Positions 14,726 to 21,718 of a stretch of DNA of 35,576 nucleotides are shown here, in pieces. Position numbers and translations under genes: made by a program. The notes beneath the pieces are model-generated. The model was not told where the DNA came from. It saw only the letters and a program-made list of their open reading frames with translations, and searched no databases. Source of the stretch: a virus; the IMG/VR virus record IMGVR_UViG_3300048597_000618, positions 1 to 35,576 of that record; one strand, written 5' to 3'. The first letter of the stretch is position 1; every line of letters starts with the position of its first letter.

Positions 14726-16192
14726 ATGCCGCCATGGCTGAATTCATGGCGGCGGCGTATTGGCGCGCTGGTCGGCGGCTTTGAAGCCGCGGAGTCGCGC
14801 CGGCGGCTGAAACACTTCCAGCCGAGCCGGGCGCATCTCAACACGCTGATCGCGGCGTCCGGGGCCGACATCACCGCACGTGCCCGCTGGCTGGTGCGGA
14901 ACAACGGCTATGCCGCGAACGCGATCGAAAGCTGGGCCGGCAATGTCGCGGGCTCGGGGATCAAGCCGTCCTCGCTGATCGCCGACCCGGCACTGAAGGC
15001 GCGAGTGCAACGCCTCTGGCTCGATTGGACGGACGAGAGCGACGCGGAAGGCTTCACGGATTTCTACGGCCAACAGCGCCGTGCAGCCCGCGAAGTGTTC
15101 ATCGCAGGCGAGGTGTTCTTCCGCTTCCGCCCTCGCCGCGCGGGCGACGGTCTTAGCGTTCCGCTGCAGCTGCAGATGATTCCGGCCGAGATGGTGCCGC
15201 TCCAGAAGAACGAGCGGCTCGCGAATGGAGGCGCGATCCGACAGGGGATTGAGTTCGACGCGATCGGGCGCCGGGTCGCCTACCACACCCTGCGCCGGCA
15301 CCCCGGTGACGTCACCGATCCGGGTCTGACGAGCGAGACCGTGCGCGTTCCGGCCTCGGAGATCGTCCATGTAATCGATCCCGTCGATGCCGGGCAGCTG
15401 CGTGGGATCTCCCGCTTTGCGCCGGGCATCGTAAAGCTCTTTCTGCTCGATCAGTACGACGATGCCGAGCTCGACCGAAAGAAGGTCGCGGCGATGCACG
15501 CGCTCTTCATCACGACGCCGGCGCCCGAAGAGCCCTTCGATGCCGGCGAGAGCGCTTCCGACGTTGAGCGCACGCTCGATCTTCAGCCTGGCCAGATCGT
15601 CATGCTGGAGCCCGGTGAGGAGATCCAGACTTCGGCGCCGGCCGATGTCGGGGAAACCTACGAACCGTTCCAGTATCGCACCCTGCTCCAGGTCTCGGCG
15701 GCGCTGGGCATCCCGTACGCCTATCTGTCGAACGACATGCTGAAGGCGAACTATTCGAACTCCCGGCTGGCGCTTCTCGAATTCCGCCGCCGGATTGAAG
15801 CCTGGCAGCATGCGGTGATGGTCTTCCAGCTCTGCCGCCGCGTCTGGGCGCGCTGGCTGGACACGGCGGTGATGTCCGGCGCGTTCGATCTGCCGAACTA
15901 CGAGCGCGATCGGCGCGCCTATCTCGCCTGTGCCTGGCTGCCCCCGAAATGGGACTGGGTCGACCCGATGAAGGACGCCCGTGCCGAGATCGAGCAGATC
16001 AAAGCCGGCCTCAAAAGCCGGAGCCAGGCGCTGGCCGAACGCGGCTTCGATGCGGAACAGGTCGATGCGGAAATCGCTGCCGACACCGAGCGAGAGGAAA
16101 AGCTCAACCTTCCGTTCGCCGCTAATCGCGCTGCGGATGGAGAGAACCGCGCGCCGCGCAAAGCGCCCGCGAGACAGCAAGAGGCCGCATGA
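14726..16192 (+). CDS. Portal protein (lambda gpB family)
   Basis: A 488-aa portal protein forming the dodecameric ring at the unique capsid vertex through which DNA enters and leaves. Family features are the N-terminal RRLKHFQPSRAHLNTLI and ITARARWLVRNNGYAANAIESWAGNVAGSGIKP (about 55-85), the wing region with REVFIAGEVFFRFRPRR, the GISRFAPGI...DQYDDAELDRKKVAAMHALFIT segment (about 230-260), and ALGIPYAYLSNDMLKANYSNSRLALLEFRRRIE (about 330-362), which is diagnostic for Phage_portal_2. It begins one base after the gpW-like stop and overlaps the protease gene by ATGA at 16189-16192. Confidence 0.96.
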   Translation: MPPWLNSWRRRIGALVGGFEAAESRRRLKHFQPSRAHLNTLIAASGADITARARWLVRNNGYAANAIESWAGNVAGSGIKPSSLIADPALKARVQRLWLDWTDESDAEGFTDFYGQQRRAAREVFIAGEVFFRFRPRRAGDGLSVPLQLQMIPAEMVPLQKNERLANGGAIRQGIEFDAIGRRVAYHTLRRHPGDVTDPGLTSETVRVPASEIVHVIDPVDAGQLRGISRFAPGIVKLFLLDQYDDAELDRKKVAAMHALFITTPAPEEPFDAGESASDVERTLDLQPGQIVMLEPGEEIQTSAPADVGETYEPFQYRTLLQVSAALGIPYAYLSNDMLKANYSNSRLALLEFRRRIEAWQHAVMVFQLCRRVWARWLDTAVMSGAFDLPNYERDRRAYLACAWLPPKWDWVDPMKDARAEIEQIKAGLKSRSQALAERGFDAEQVDAEIAADTEREEKLNLPFAANRAADGENRAPRKAPARQQEAA

Positions 16193-17424
16193 CCCATCCC
16201 ACGCCGCTGGCGCGCGCCCTCGCCGGGCGGCCCATGGCGATGGCGTCACGGCGTCTTGACGCCCTTCTCGCCGCGTCCGGCCTTGCCGTCTCGCCGCCCT
16301 GTGCGGCGCCGTTGCGCCATCAACTCGTCGGCGGGATTGCCATCCTCCCGGTCGTTGGCCCGCTCGTGGCGCGAGGCGACTGGTTTTCGGAGATGCTGGG
16401 CGCGACCACCTACTGTGATCTCGCCCACGCCGTCGCCGATGCGTTTGCCGACCCCGGGTCGCAAGGCGTGTTGTTGGAGATCGACTCGCCGGGCGGCGAG
16501 GTTGGCGGGCTCTTCGATCTCATCGAAGAGATCCTGCGGCTGAAGGCCGAGGTCGGCAAGCCGCTCTGGGCGGTCGCATCCGAAGCCGCGCTCTCGGCTG
16601 CTTATGCGATTGCCAGCGCTGCCGATCGCCTGTTCGTGACGCAGACCGGCGAGATCGGCTCGGTCGGCGTCGTCGCGGTCCATGTGGATGAGAGCGCCGC
16701 CGATGCGAAGGCCGGGCTCAAATGGACGCTGGTCCATGCCGGCGCGCACAAGGTGGATGGAAATCCCCACGAGGCTCTATCGGCTTCTGGGCTGGGCGCG
16801 ATCCAGGCTGATGTCGATGCGCTGCATGGCGAACTCGTTCAGCTCGTCGCGCGCAATCGGGCCATGACGGCCGAGGCCATTCGGGCAACCGAAGCCTCTG
16901 TCTATCGCGGAGCCAGAGGCGTTGCCGCGGGCCTCGCCGACGATGTCGGCACCCTGCGCCAGGCCCTCTGCGCGTTCGAAACAATTCTCGACGGCAGCAA
17001 CACTTCGACGGCCCGTCGCCGCGTTGCCGCCCAACCGCTCAATCAGACCCGGAGTCCAAATGCCATGACGGAGCAGACCAATCAGGCCGCCGCTGAAGGC
17101 GAGACGGCCGAAAACACCCAGCCATCGCCGGCCTTGGAAGCCCCGACGAATACAGGCGAGACGAACGTCGCAGAAACGTTACGCGCCGAGTTCGCAGAGA
17201 TTGCGAGCCTTGCCGCGCAGGCCTCTCGCCTCGGGATCACGATCGACGCGGCCGACGCCATGCGGAAGGGCCTCAAGCCCGAGGCCCTGCGCCGCTCGAT
17301 CCTCGACGCGCTGGCGGCGCGCAGCGATGCGAATGCGATCGTCTCAACGGCGCCATCGCCTGCTGCCGTTACGGGCAGCCCAATCGTCCGGCGCGCCAAG
17401 GAACGCGCCGCGGCCGGTAGGTAA
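16189..17424 (+). CDS. S49 prohead protease with C-terminal scaffold (gpC/Nu3-like)
   Basis: A 411-aa protein. Residues about 45-260 form an S49 (SppA-like) serine protease: EIDSPGGEVGGL oxyanion loop (98-109), catalytic S136 in SEAALSAAYAIAS and general-base K188 in HAGAHKVDGNPHE. It would mature the prohead and remove the scaffold. From about residue 280 the sequence becomes low-complexity and acidic, then helical and Arg/Ala-rich (AETLRAEFAEIASLAAQASRLG...), consistent with a scaffold domain. An in-frame internal start at 17065 is listed separately. Order and architecture match lambda C with nested Nu3. The gene is followed by the decoration protein after 18 bases. Confidence 0.92.
   Translation: MTHPTPLARALAGRPMAMASRRLDALLAASGLAVSPPCAAPLRHQLVGGIAILPVVGPLVARGDWFSEMLGATTYCDLAHAVADAFADPGSQGVLLEIDSPGGEVGGLFDLIEEILRLKAEVGKPLWAVASEAALSAAYAIASAADRLFVTQTGEIGSVGVVAVHVDESAADAKAGLKWTLVHAGAHKVDGNPHEALSASGLGAIQADVDALHGELVQLVARNRAMTAEAIRATEASVYRGARGVAAGLADDVGTLRQALCAFETILDGSNTSTARRRVAAQPLNQTRSPNAMTEQTNQAAAEGETAENTQPSPALEAPTNTGETNVAETLRAEFAEIASLAAQASRLGITIDAADAMRKGLKPEALRRSILDALAARSDANAIVSTAPSPAAVTGSPIVRRAKERAAAGR
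17065..17424 (+). CDS. Possible nested scaffold protein (Nu3-like internal start)
   Basis: Within the protease gene, an in-frame ATG at 17065 is preceded by GGAG at 17051-17054 (10-base spacing). Translation from it would give a 119-aa protein, MTEQTNQAAAEGETAE onward: a disordered acidic start, a helical middle and a basic C-terminus (IVRRAKERAAAGR) suited to binding capsid protein. In lambda the scaffold Nu3 is made exactly this way from the 3' part of gene C. The nested product is inferred from position, the Shine-Dalgarno and the change in composition at this point. Confidence 0.5.
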   Translation: MTEQTNQAAAEGETAENTQPSPALEAPTNTGETNVAETLRAEFAEIASLAAQASRLGITIDAADAMRKGLKPEALRRSILDALAARSDANAIVSTAPSPAAVTGSPIVRRAKERAAAGR

Positions 17425-17442
17425 TTTAAGGAGAAACCGCCC

Positions 17443-17832
17443 GTGCCCACTCTCACCATGAAGCCGACACTCGGCGACCTCCTCAAATACGAACTCAATG
17501 GCAGCTATTGCCGGGAGGTCGTGACCCTCAAATCGGGCACCGCCTATCCGCTCGGCGCCGTGATCGGGAAGATCACCGCCTCCGGCAAATACCGCCTCTC
17601 GCCCGTCGCGGAAGTGACCGGCGATGAAGGCGCGGAAACCGCTTCGGCCATCCTGATCGAAGCCGTTGATGCGACTGCGGGAGACAAGCCCGGTCTCGTG
17701 GTTCTGCGTGGACCCGTGATCGTCTCGAAGGGCCAGCTGCAGTTCGACGCTTCAGTCGATCAACCAAGCGAGCGAACCGCCAAATACGCGCAGCTGGCCG
17801 CACCCGGGCTGATCGCGCGCGACACCGCCTAA
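17443..17832 (+). CDS. Head decoration protein (gpD-like)
   Basis: A 129-aa capsid-stabilising protein of the lambda gpD family that binds the expanded shell at threefold sites. Signatures are an N-terminal strand, SYCREVVTLKSGTAYPLGAVIGKITASGKYRLSP (about 21-55), then ETASAILIEAVDATAGDKPGLVVLRGPVIVSKGQLQFDA (about 65-104), typical of HDPD proteins. It starts at GTG 17443 with AAGGAG 9 bases before; ATG 17458 is an alternative five codons later but is too far from the Shine-Dalgarno. It lies between protease and major capsid genes, as D does in lambda. Confidence 0.92.
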   Translation: MPTLTMKPTLGDLLKYELNGSYCREVVTLKSGTAYPLGAVIGKITASGKYRLSPVAEVTGDEGAETASAILIEAVDATAGDKPGLVVLRGPVIVSKGQLQFDASVDQPSERTAKYAQLAAPGLIARDTA

Positions 17833-17931
17833 CGCACAGATCGGCTTCCGGCGCGATCAGCCGGCGGCTTCATCCACCCAACACCAGGCTCAGCGCGGCG
17901 CGCTGGGCCTTTGTCATTTCCGGAGAACCCC

Positions 17932-18954
17932 ATGGTCGCCATCATCAATCCGTTCGACGCCGGCGGCTACTCGCTGGCGGAAATGACCGAAGCCATCAAC
18001 ATCTTGCCGAACGTTTATACGCGCCTCGGCGAGATGGGCCTCTTCCGTTTCGAGGGCGTCACGCAGCGCAGCGTCGTCATCGAGCAGGCCGAAGGCGTCC
18101 TGAACCTGCTCCCGACGGTCGCGCTCGGCGGTCCCGCCACGGTCGCCAACCGCGACGCGCGGTCCATGCGCTCCTTCACCGTCCCCTGGATTCCGCACGA
18201 CGACGTCATCACACCGCAGGATGTCCAGGGTATTCGCGCCTTCGGCGTCGCCGATGCCGCCGACCCGCTGGCGACGACGATGGAGCGCAAGCTCACCCGC
18301 ATGCGGGTCAAGCACGCGCAGACGCGCGAATATATGGAGATCAACGCGCTGCGCGGTATCGTCAAGGACGGTTCGGGGACCACGCTCTACAACTACCTGA
18401 CCGAGTTTGGCCTGGCGCAGCAATCCGTGGATTTCGTGCTGGGCACTGCGACGACCAACGTCCAGGCTAAGGTGCGCGAGGCCCTGCGCAAGATCGAGAT
18501 CGAACTCAAGGGCGAGACCATGAACGGCGTCCTCGCACTGGTCGCGCCCGAATTCTTCGACAAGCTGATCGGGCACGCCAAGGTCGAAGAAGCCTACAAA
18601 TACTTCTCCTCGACCGGCGCTCAGCCGCTCCGCGAGGACACCCGCCGGCGTTTCCCCTTCGCCGGCATCATCTTCGAGGAATACAACGCCACCGTCACAC
18701 TCTCGACTGGCTCGACCGAAACCCTGGTGCCGGCCGGCGAGGGCATCGCGTTTCCCCTAGGAACCATCGACACCTTCGTCACCTACGGCGCGCCGGCAAA
18801 CCTGATCGAGACCGTCAACACGATGGGTCTGCCGATCTATGCCCGGCAGATCGGCCGTCTCGACGGCAGCGCCATCGACGTGAAAACCGAGGCCTCCGTG
18901 TTGCCGGTCAATAAGCGCCCGCGCCTCGCCGTGCGCATTCATTCGAGCAACTAG
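17932..18954 (+). CDS. Major capsid protein (lambda gpE family)
   Basis: A 340-aa HK97-fold coat protein of the gpE family, the main shell component. Typical features: N-terminal INPFDAGGYSLAEMTEAINILPNVYTRLGEMGLF, a conserved FTVPWIPHDDVITPQDVQGIRAFG (about 76-100), the helix ALRKIEIELKGETMNGVLALVAPEFFDKLIGH and a C-terminal ETVNTMGLPIYARQI...DVKTEASVLPVNKRPRL. The ATG at 17932 has CGGAGAA 5-11 bases before it; a TTG at 17911 is unlikely. A 99-base gap separates it from the decoration gene. No terminator is visible after its stop, so late transcription probably runs on into the antisense HNH gene. Confidence 0.96.
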   Translation: MVAIINPFDAGGYSLAEMTEAINILPNVYTRLGEMGLFRFEGVTQRSVVIEQAEGVLNLLPTVALGGPATVANRDARSMRSFTVPWIPHDDVITPQDVQGIRAFGVADAADPLATTMERKLTRMRVKHAQTREYMEINALRGIVKDGSGTTLYNYLTEFGLAQQSVDFVLGTATTNVQAKVREALRKIEIELKGETMNGVLALVAPEFFDKLIGHAKVEEAYKYFSSTGAQPLREDTRRRFPFAGIIFEEYNATVTLSTGSTETLVPAGEGIAFPLGTIDTFVTYGAPANLIETVNTMGLPIYARQIGRLDGSAIDVKTEASVLPVNKRPRLAVRIHSSN

Positions 18955-19097
18955 ACTGAATCCGAGGGATCGTAGTTCTCCTTGTCAATAAGGTCACCCG
19001 ACAAACCCTCGCGCTCTACTGCTTTTGCTACGAACTAGAATTGTCATACCGAGTTGCTCGAGAGGTGTCGGTCGCACATGAAATCTCGGTCGAGAAC
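18955..19097. other. Low-GC junction between capsid gene and HNH gene
   Basis: 143 bases without a gene. Composition drops sharply from the capsid gene's high GC to near balance just after 18955 (TCTCCTTGTCAATAAGG, CTACTGCTTTTGCTACG). I see no terminator hairpin and no tRNA. It probably marks the left boundary of an inserted DNA segment that carries the HNH gene. Confidence 0.5.
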
Positions 19098-20063
19098 TTA
19101 GTCGCCAAGCGGGCGCTCGAGACCCACGCGGGTCATCTTCTCGTAGCCCGTGACAATGGGAAAGATCTGATCCCGCACGACTTCACGCCCTGTCAAGTCC
19201 AACTGGCCACGACCAGGCGGCCCGAACTTGTTGGGGTCCGGTGAGCTCAAGGAGGGAAAAGGATAGACTGATACAGCTTGGCCGTTCGTGGCTTCGTCGT
19301 GTGCTTGCGAAGGAAGTTGGACCTGAAATGTTTCGTTGCCATATCCAAGCACCAGGAACGCGTATGGACATCTGGTGGCCTTAGATTTTCGACGCAGTAT
19401 GCGAGCTGAAATTAGATCGTTCGGCATAGGCCCCGGCTGAAATGTATAGATGATCGCGCATTGCTCAGCGAACGGAACGCTGTGATCCTCCTGCCTTACC
19501 CAGGCCATTAGATGTTCAAAATTCTTGACCTCCTCGTCGGGCAGAAGCGTCAGACCGATCTTCATGAAAGCCTTCAATACCGCGACTGGGGTGTAGGGGT
19601 CACGCTTCAGCTTGAAGGCGACGCTCTTGTTAGACTCATCGATCTCAAAAAAAGGATCCTGCTCGTACGAGCTGATCGCGAAACCCGTATCAACGTACTC
19701 AATGCGCCAAGCCGGGCTACTCCCAGTCTCCTTGAGTGTTGGCACTCCGCTTTTACCTCGGATGCGCGCGAATGTGCGCATCGGCTTTGACCAGTTGCCG
19801 AGATCGTTCTCTATCCCCAGCCCGAACTTCTCGTTGCAAACGTCGCACTCGTAGGTGCTCTCGATGCTCTTGTTTCCTAGCGCCTCAGGAATCGCATGGG
19901 CAGTCTTGCGAAACTGCACCTCTGGCGACTGCTTGCGGCAAAAACGGCAACGGCGATTTTCTCTGTCCCCAAGCAAGACCTTGTTGCCGGGCCGTAACGA
20001 CCAGCTTCCCAACTCATCATAGTTCGTCTTGTACCAGCCGAGGTTTTCTTCAGAGGTGGCCAT
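19098..20063 (-). CDS. HNH-type nuclease-like protein (antisense moron)
   Basis: A 321-aa protein, leftward within a rightward head operon, with clearly lower GC and different codon use from its neighbours, so it was probably acquired separately. The N-terminus carries an HNH_5-like zinc/nuclease module: C39-R-F-C42, then H56 in AHAIPEALGNK, then C73-D-V-C76-N77 followed by FG. The family pattern is CxxC...HxIPxxLG...CxxCN, so the H and N of the active site are present. The remaining 240 residues match no family I know and may be a sensing or targeting domain. ATG 20063 is chosen because the conserved-looking sequence starts there; a GTG at 20093 would add ten residues. TATATT (20075-20070) lies 6 bases before the ATG, so the mRNA could be leaderless. 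Confidence 0.7.
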   Translation of the reverse strand: MATSEENLGWYKTNYDELGSWSLRPGNKVLLGDRENRRCRFCRKQSPEVQFRKTAHAIPEALGNKSIESTYECDVCNEKFGLGIENDLGNWSKPMRTFARIRGKSGVPTLKETGSSPAWRIEYVDTGFAISSYEQDPFFEIDESNKSVAFKLKRDPYTPVAVLKAFMKIGLTLLPDEEVKNFEHLMAWVRQEDHSVPFAEQCAIIYTFQPGPMPNDLISARILRRKSKATRCPYAFLVLGYGNETFQVQLPSQAHDEATNGQAVSVYPFPSLSSPDPNKFGPPGRGQLDLTGREVVRDQIFPIVTGYEKMTRVGLERPLGD

Positions 20064-20139
20064 GACGCCAATATAGACGCTCAGGCTCACCACTGCACCC
20101 CACCGCTAGCTTCTTCAACGCTATCCAGGCGAGTGCCCC

Positions 20140-20454
20140 GTGAACATCTTCAACGCCGGGATCGATGCGGTGTTCGGCGACCCGAACATCGCTGTCTATG
20201 CGCGATGGCGTCCTGGCGGCGCCGGCGAGGGTGTTTCCATCCGCGTCATTCTCACATCGCCGGACCGTATCGTTCGCTTCGGCGGAAGCCGTGCGGTGAT
20301 GGCGTCGGAGATGCTGGACGTCCGAGCGTCGGACATCGCCAGCCCCGCCAAGGAGGACACGTTCCAGATCGGGAGCCGTGTCCTGACGGTCCTGGCCGAT
20401 CCGGTTGCGGACACGCTTCGGCTCGTCTGGAGCTGCGAAGTCGCAGAAGCATGA
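20140..20454 (+). CDS. Head-tail attachment protein (gpFII-like)
   Basis: A 104-aa protein with the size, position and beta-rich pattern of lambda gpFII-type head-tail connectors: MNIFNAGIDAVFGDPNIAVYARWRPGG, then strands SIRVILTSPDRIVRFGG, DVRASDIASPAKEDTFQIGSRVLTVLADPVADTLRLVWSCEV. It starts at GTG 20140 and its stop overlaps the next ATG (ATGA at 20451-20454). It is separated from the capsid gene by the inserted HNH gene, so its transcription during the late phase needs read-through across about 1.2 kb. Confidence 0.8.
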   Translation: MNIFNAGIDAVFGDPNIAVYARWRPGGAGEGVSIRVILTSPDRIVRFGGSRAVMASEMLDVRASDIASPAKEDTFQIGSRVLTVLADPVADTLRLVWSCEVAEA

Positions 20455-21095
20455 CGCGAGTTCGCCTCGACGCCGACCGGTTCGAGCCCGTCCTGCGCCG
20501 CGCCTACGATGACATCGAGCATTCGGTCGCGGCGGCCATGAGCGATGTGGAGGCTGACCTAAAGGGCGAGCTGCGGGAGCAGATCGTCGCGGCAGGCATG
20601 AGCAGCCGGCTGGCAAAGACGTGGCGGGGAAAGCGGTTTCCCGAAGGGCGGCCGAGCATCAACGCAACAGCCTTCGTCTGGTCGCGTGCAGCGGACATTG
20701 TGGATGCGTTCGACAAAGGCGTGCCGATCGTCGCGCGGAATCGGAAATACCTCGCCATCCCCACTCGGGACGCCGGCGTCAGACAGACGAGCGTCAAAGG
20801 TAGCCGGCTGACACCTGCGATCTGGGAAACGGAGACGGGTATCGCGCTCAGATTCGTGCCGCGCGGCAATCACGCCCTGCTGGTCACGGATGGGTTCTAT
20901 GTCCGGCAGCCGGCGCGCTGGCGCCGCCGCAAGAGCTTCGCGCCGATGCGGAACGGGCAGCCATCCGGCAAGCGTGCCGCCGTGATCTTCGTGTTGGTGC
21001 CGCAGGTCCGACCGCGGAAGCGCTTCGATGTCGACGGTGCCGCCAACCGTTGGGCCGGTCGTGTCGATGGTCTGATTGCGCGGCATTGGAGATAA
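20451..21095 (+). CDS. DUF6441 family protein (gpZ-like tail completion)
   Basis: A 214-aa protein matching the DUF6441 family. The segment LREQIVAAGMSSRLAKTWRGKRFPEG, then NATAFVWSRAADIVDAFDKGVPIVARNRKYLAIPT, and a late FVLVPQVRPRKRFDVDGAANRW are typical of minor tail proteins in the place of lambda Z. It probably sits at the tail end that meets the head. The C-terminal third is very Arg-rich. ATG 20451 is used because it couples to the FII-like stop; upstream in-frame sequence is a shadow of the FII-like gene. Confidence 0.82.
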   Translation: MTRVRLDADRFEPVLRRAYDDIEHSVAAAMSDVEADLKGELREQIVAAGMSSRLAKTWRGKRFPEGRPSINATAFVWSRAADIVDAFDKGVPIVARNRKYLAIPTRDAGVRQTSVKGSRLTPAIWETETGIALRFVPRGNHALLVTDGFYVRQPARWRRRKSFAPMRNGQPSGKRAAVIFVLVPQVRPRKRFDVDGAANRWAGRVDGLIARHWR

Positions 21096-21260
21096 GCCTC
21101 GAGCGCGCGAGGCGATCGTCGACGTATCGACCTCACATCGTGTGGTTTTCGACCATCGGAGCATTTGTAGGTCGTTTTTTCGACGCATGTAGGGCGATTT
21201 TCGACGGTCCGATTGCCCTCGGACATGCCGGTACCAATCCGGCCGGATCAAAGGTGAGAG
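21096..21260. repeat. Intergenic TTTTCGAC repeats
   Basis: A 165-base non-coding gap inside the otherwise tight tail operon. TTTTCGAC occurs at 21146, 21177 and 21198, and the last two sit in a longer imperfect unit, TGTAGGTCGTTTTTTCGACG and TGTAGGGCGATTTTCGACG. GTCG-TTTTTT-CGAC (21171-21184) is a palindrome. Copy spacing is 31 and 21 bases, near multiples of a helical turn. No gene or terminator is convincing; a regulatory or insertion scar origin is possible. Confidence 0.55.
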
Positions 21261-21695
21261 ATGGCCAGCAGGCGGGAAGCGGTCCTTGACGCTGTCAAAT
21301 CACTGATCGCCTTGGCCGTGCCATTCGCCGAAGTGAAGCGAAACCAGGACAAGCCCGAGCGCATCCCGCCCGGCGGTATGGTGATCGTCCGTGACGGCGA
21401 CCCCGGCGAGCCCGAGTACACGCTCTCGCCCCTCGCCTATACCTACACGCATCGCATCCCGCTCGATGTCGCCGCTTTCGCATCACAGAGCCTGACCCGC
21501 GAACAGGCGCTCGATCAGATGCTGGAGCCGATCGGTACGTCGGTCGCCGCCGATCCCACATTGGGCGGCCTTTGCGACTTCGCCGAGTGTGAGGCGCCCG
21601 ACACCGACGACCTCGAAACCGAGGGCGCGCGATCCGGGCGGTGGGCCAGCACCGCCGTGCTCGCGACCTACTCGACGTCCAACCCGCTCGGCTGA
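21261..21695 (+). CDS. Tail terminator protein (gpU-like)
   Basis: A 144-aa protein in the position of lambda U, which caps the growing tail tube. N-terminal helix SRREAVLDAVKSLIALAVPFAEVKRNQDKPERIPPGGMVIVRDGDPGE, then paired strands YTLSPLAYTYTHRIPLDVAAFA and a C-terminal alpha/beta end with RWASTAVLATYST fit the tail-terminator fold, in which Pro-Gly-Gly before a beta strand is common. GGTGAGAG lies just before the ATG. A short gap of 23 bases leads to the tail tube gene. Confidence 0.78.
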   Translation: MASRREAVLDAVKSLIALAVPFAEVKRNQDKPERIPPGGMVIVRDGDPGEPEYTLSPLAYTYTHRIPLDVAAFASQSLTREQALDQMLEPIGTSVAADPTLGGLCDFAECEAPDTDDLETEGARSGRWASTAVLATYSTSNPLG

Positions 21696-21718
21696 CCTGA
21701 ACTTTCTGGAGAAACCCC

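Noticed and set aside
14744-16249. A 501-codon leftward frame opposite the portal gene
   Set aside because: Same reasoning: it is antisense to the clear portal protein, and its composition is that of a shadow frame.
18955-20139. Insertion sequence or transposon at the HNH gene
   Set aside because: No transposase, terminal inverted repeats or target duplication were found. A moron insertion by recombination fits better.
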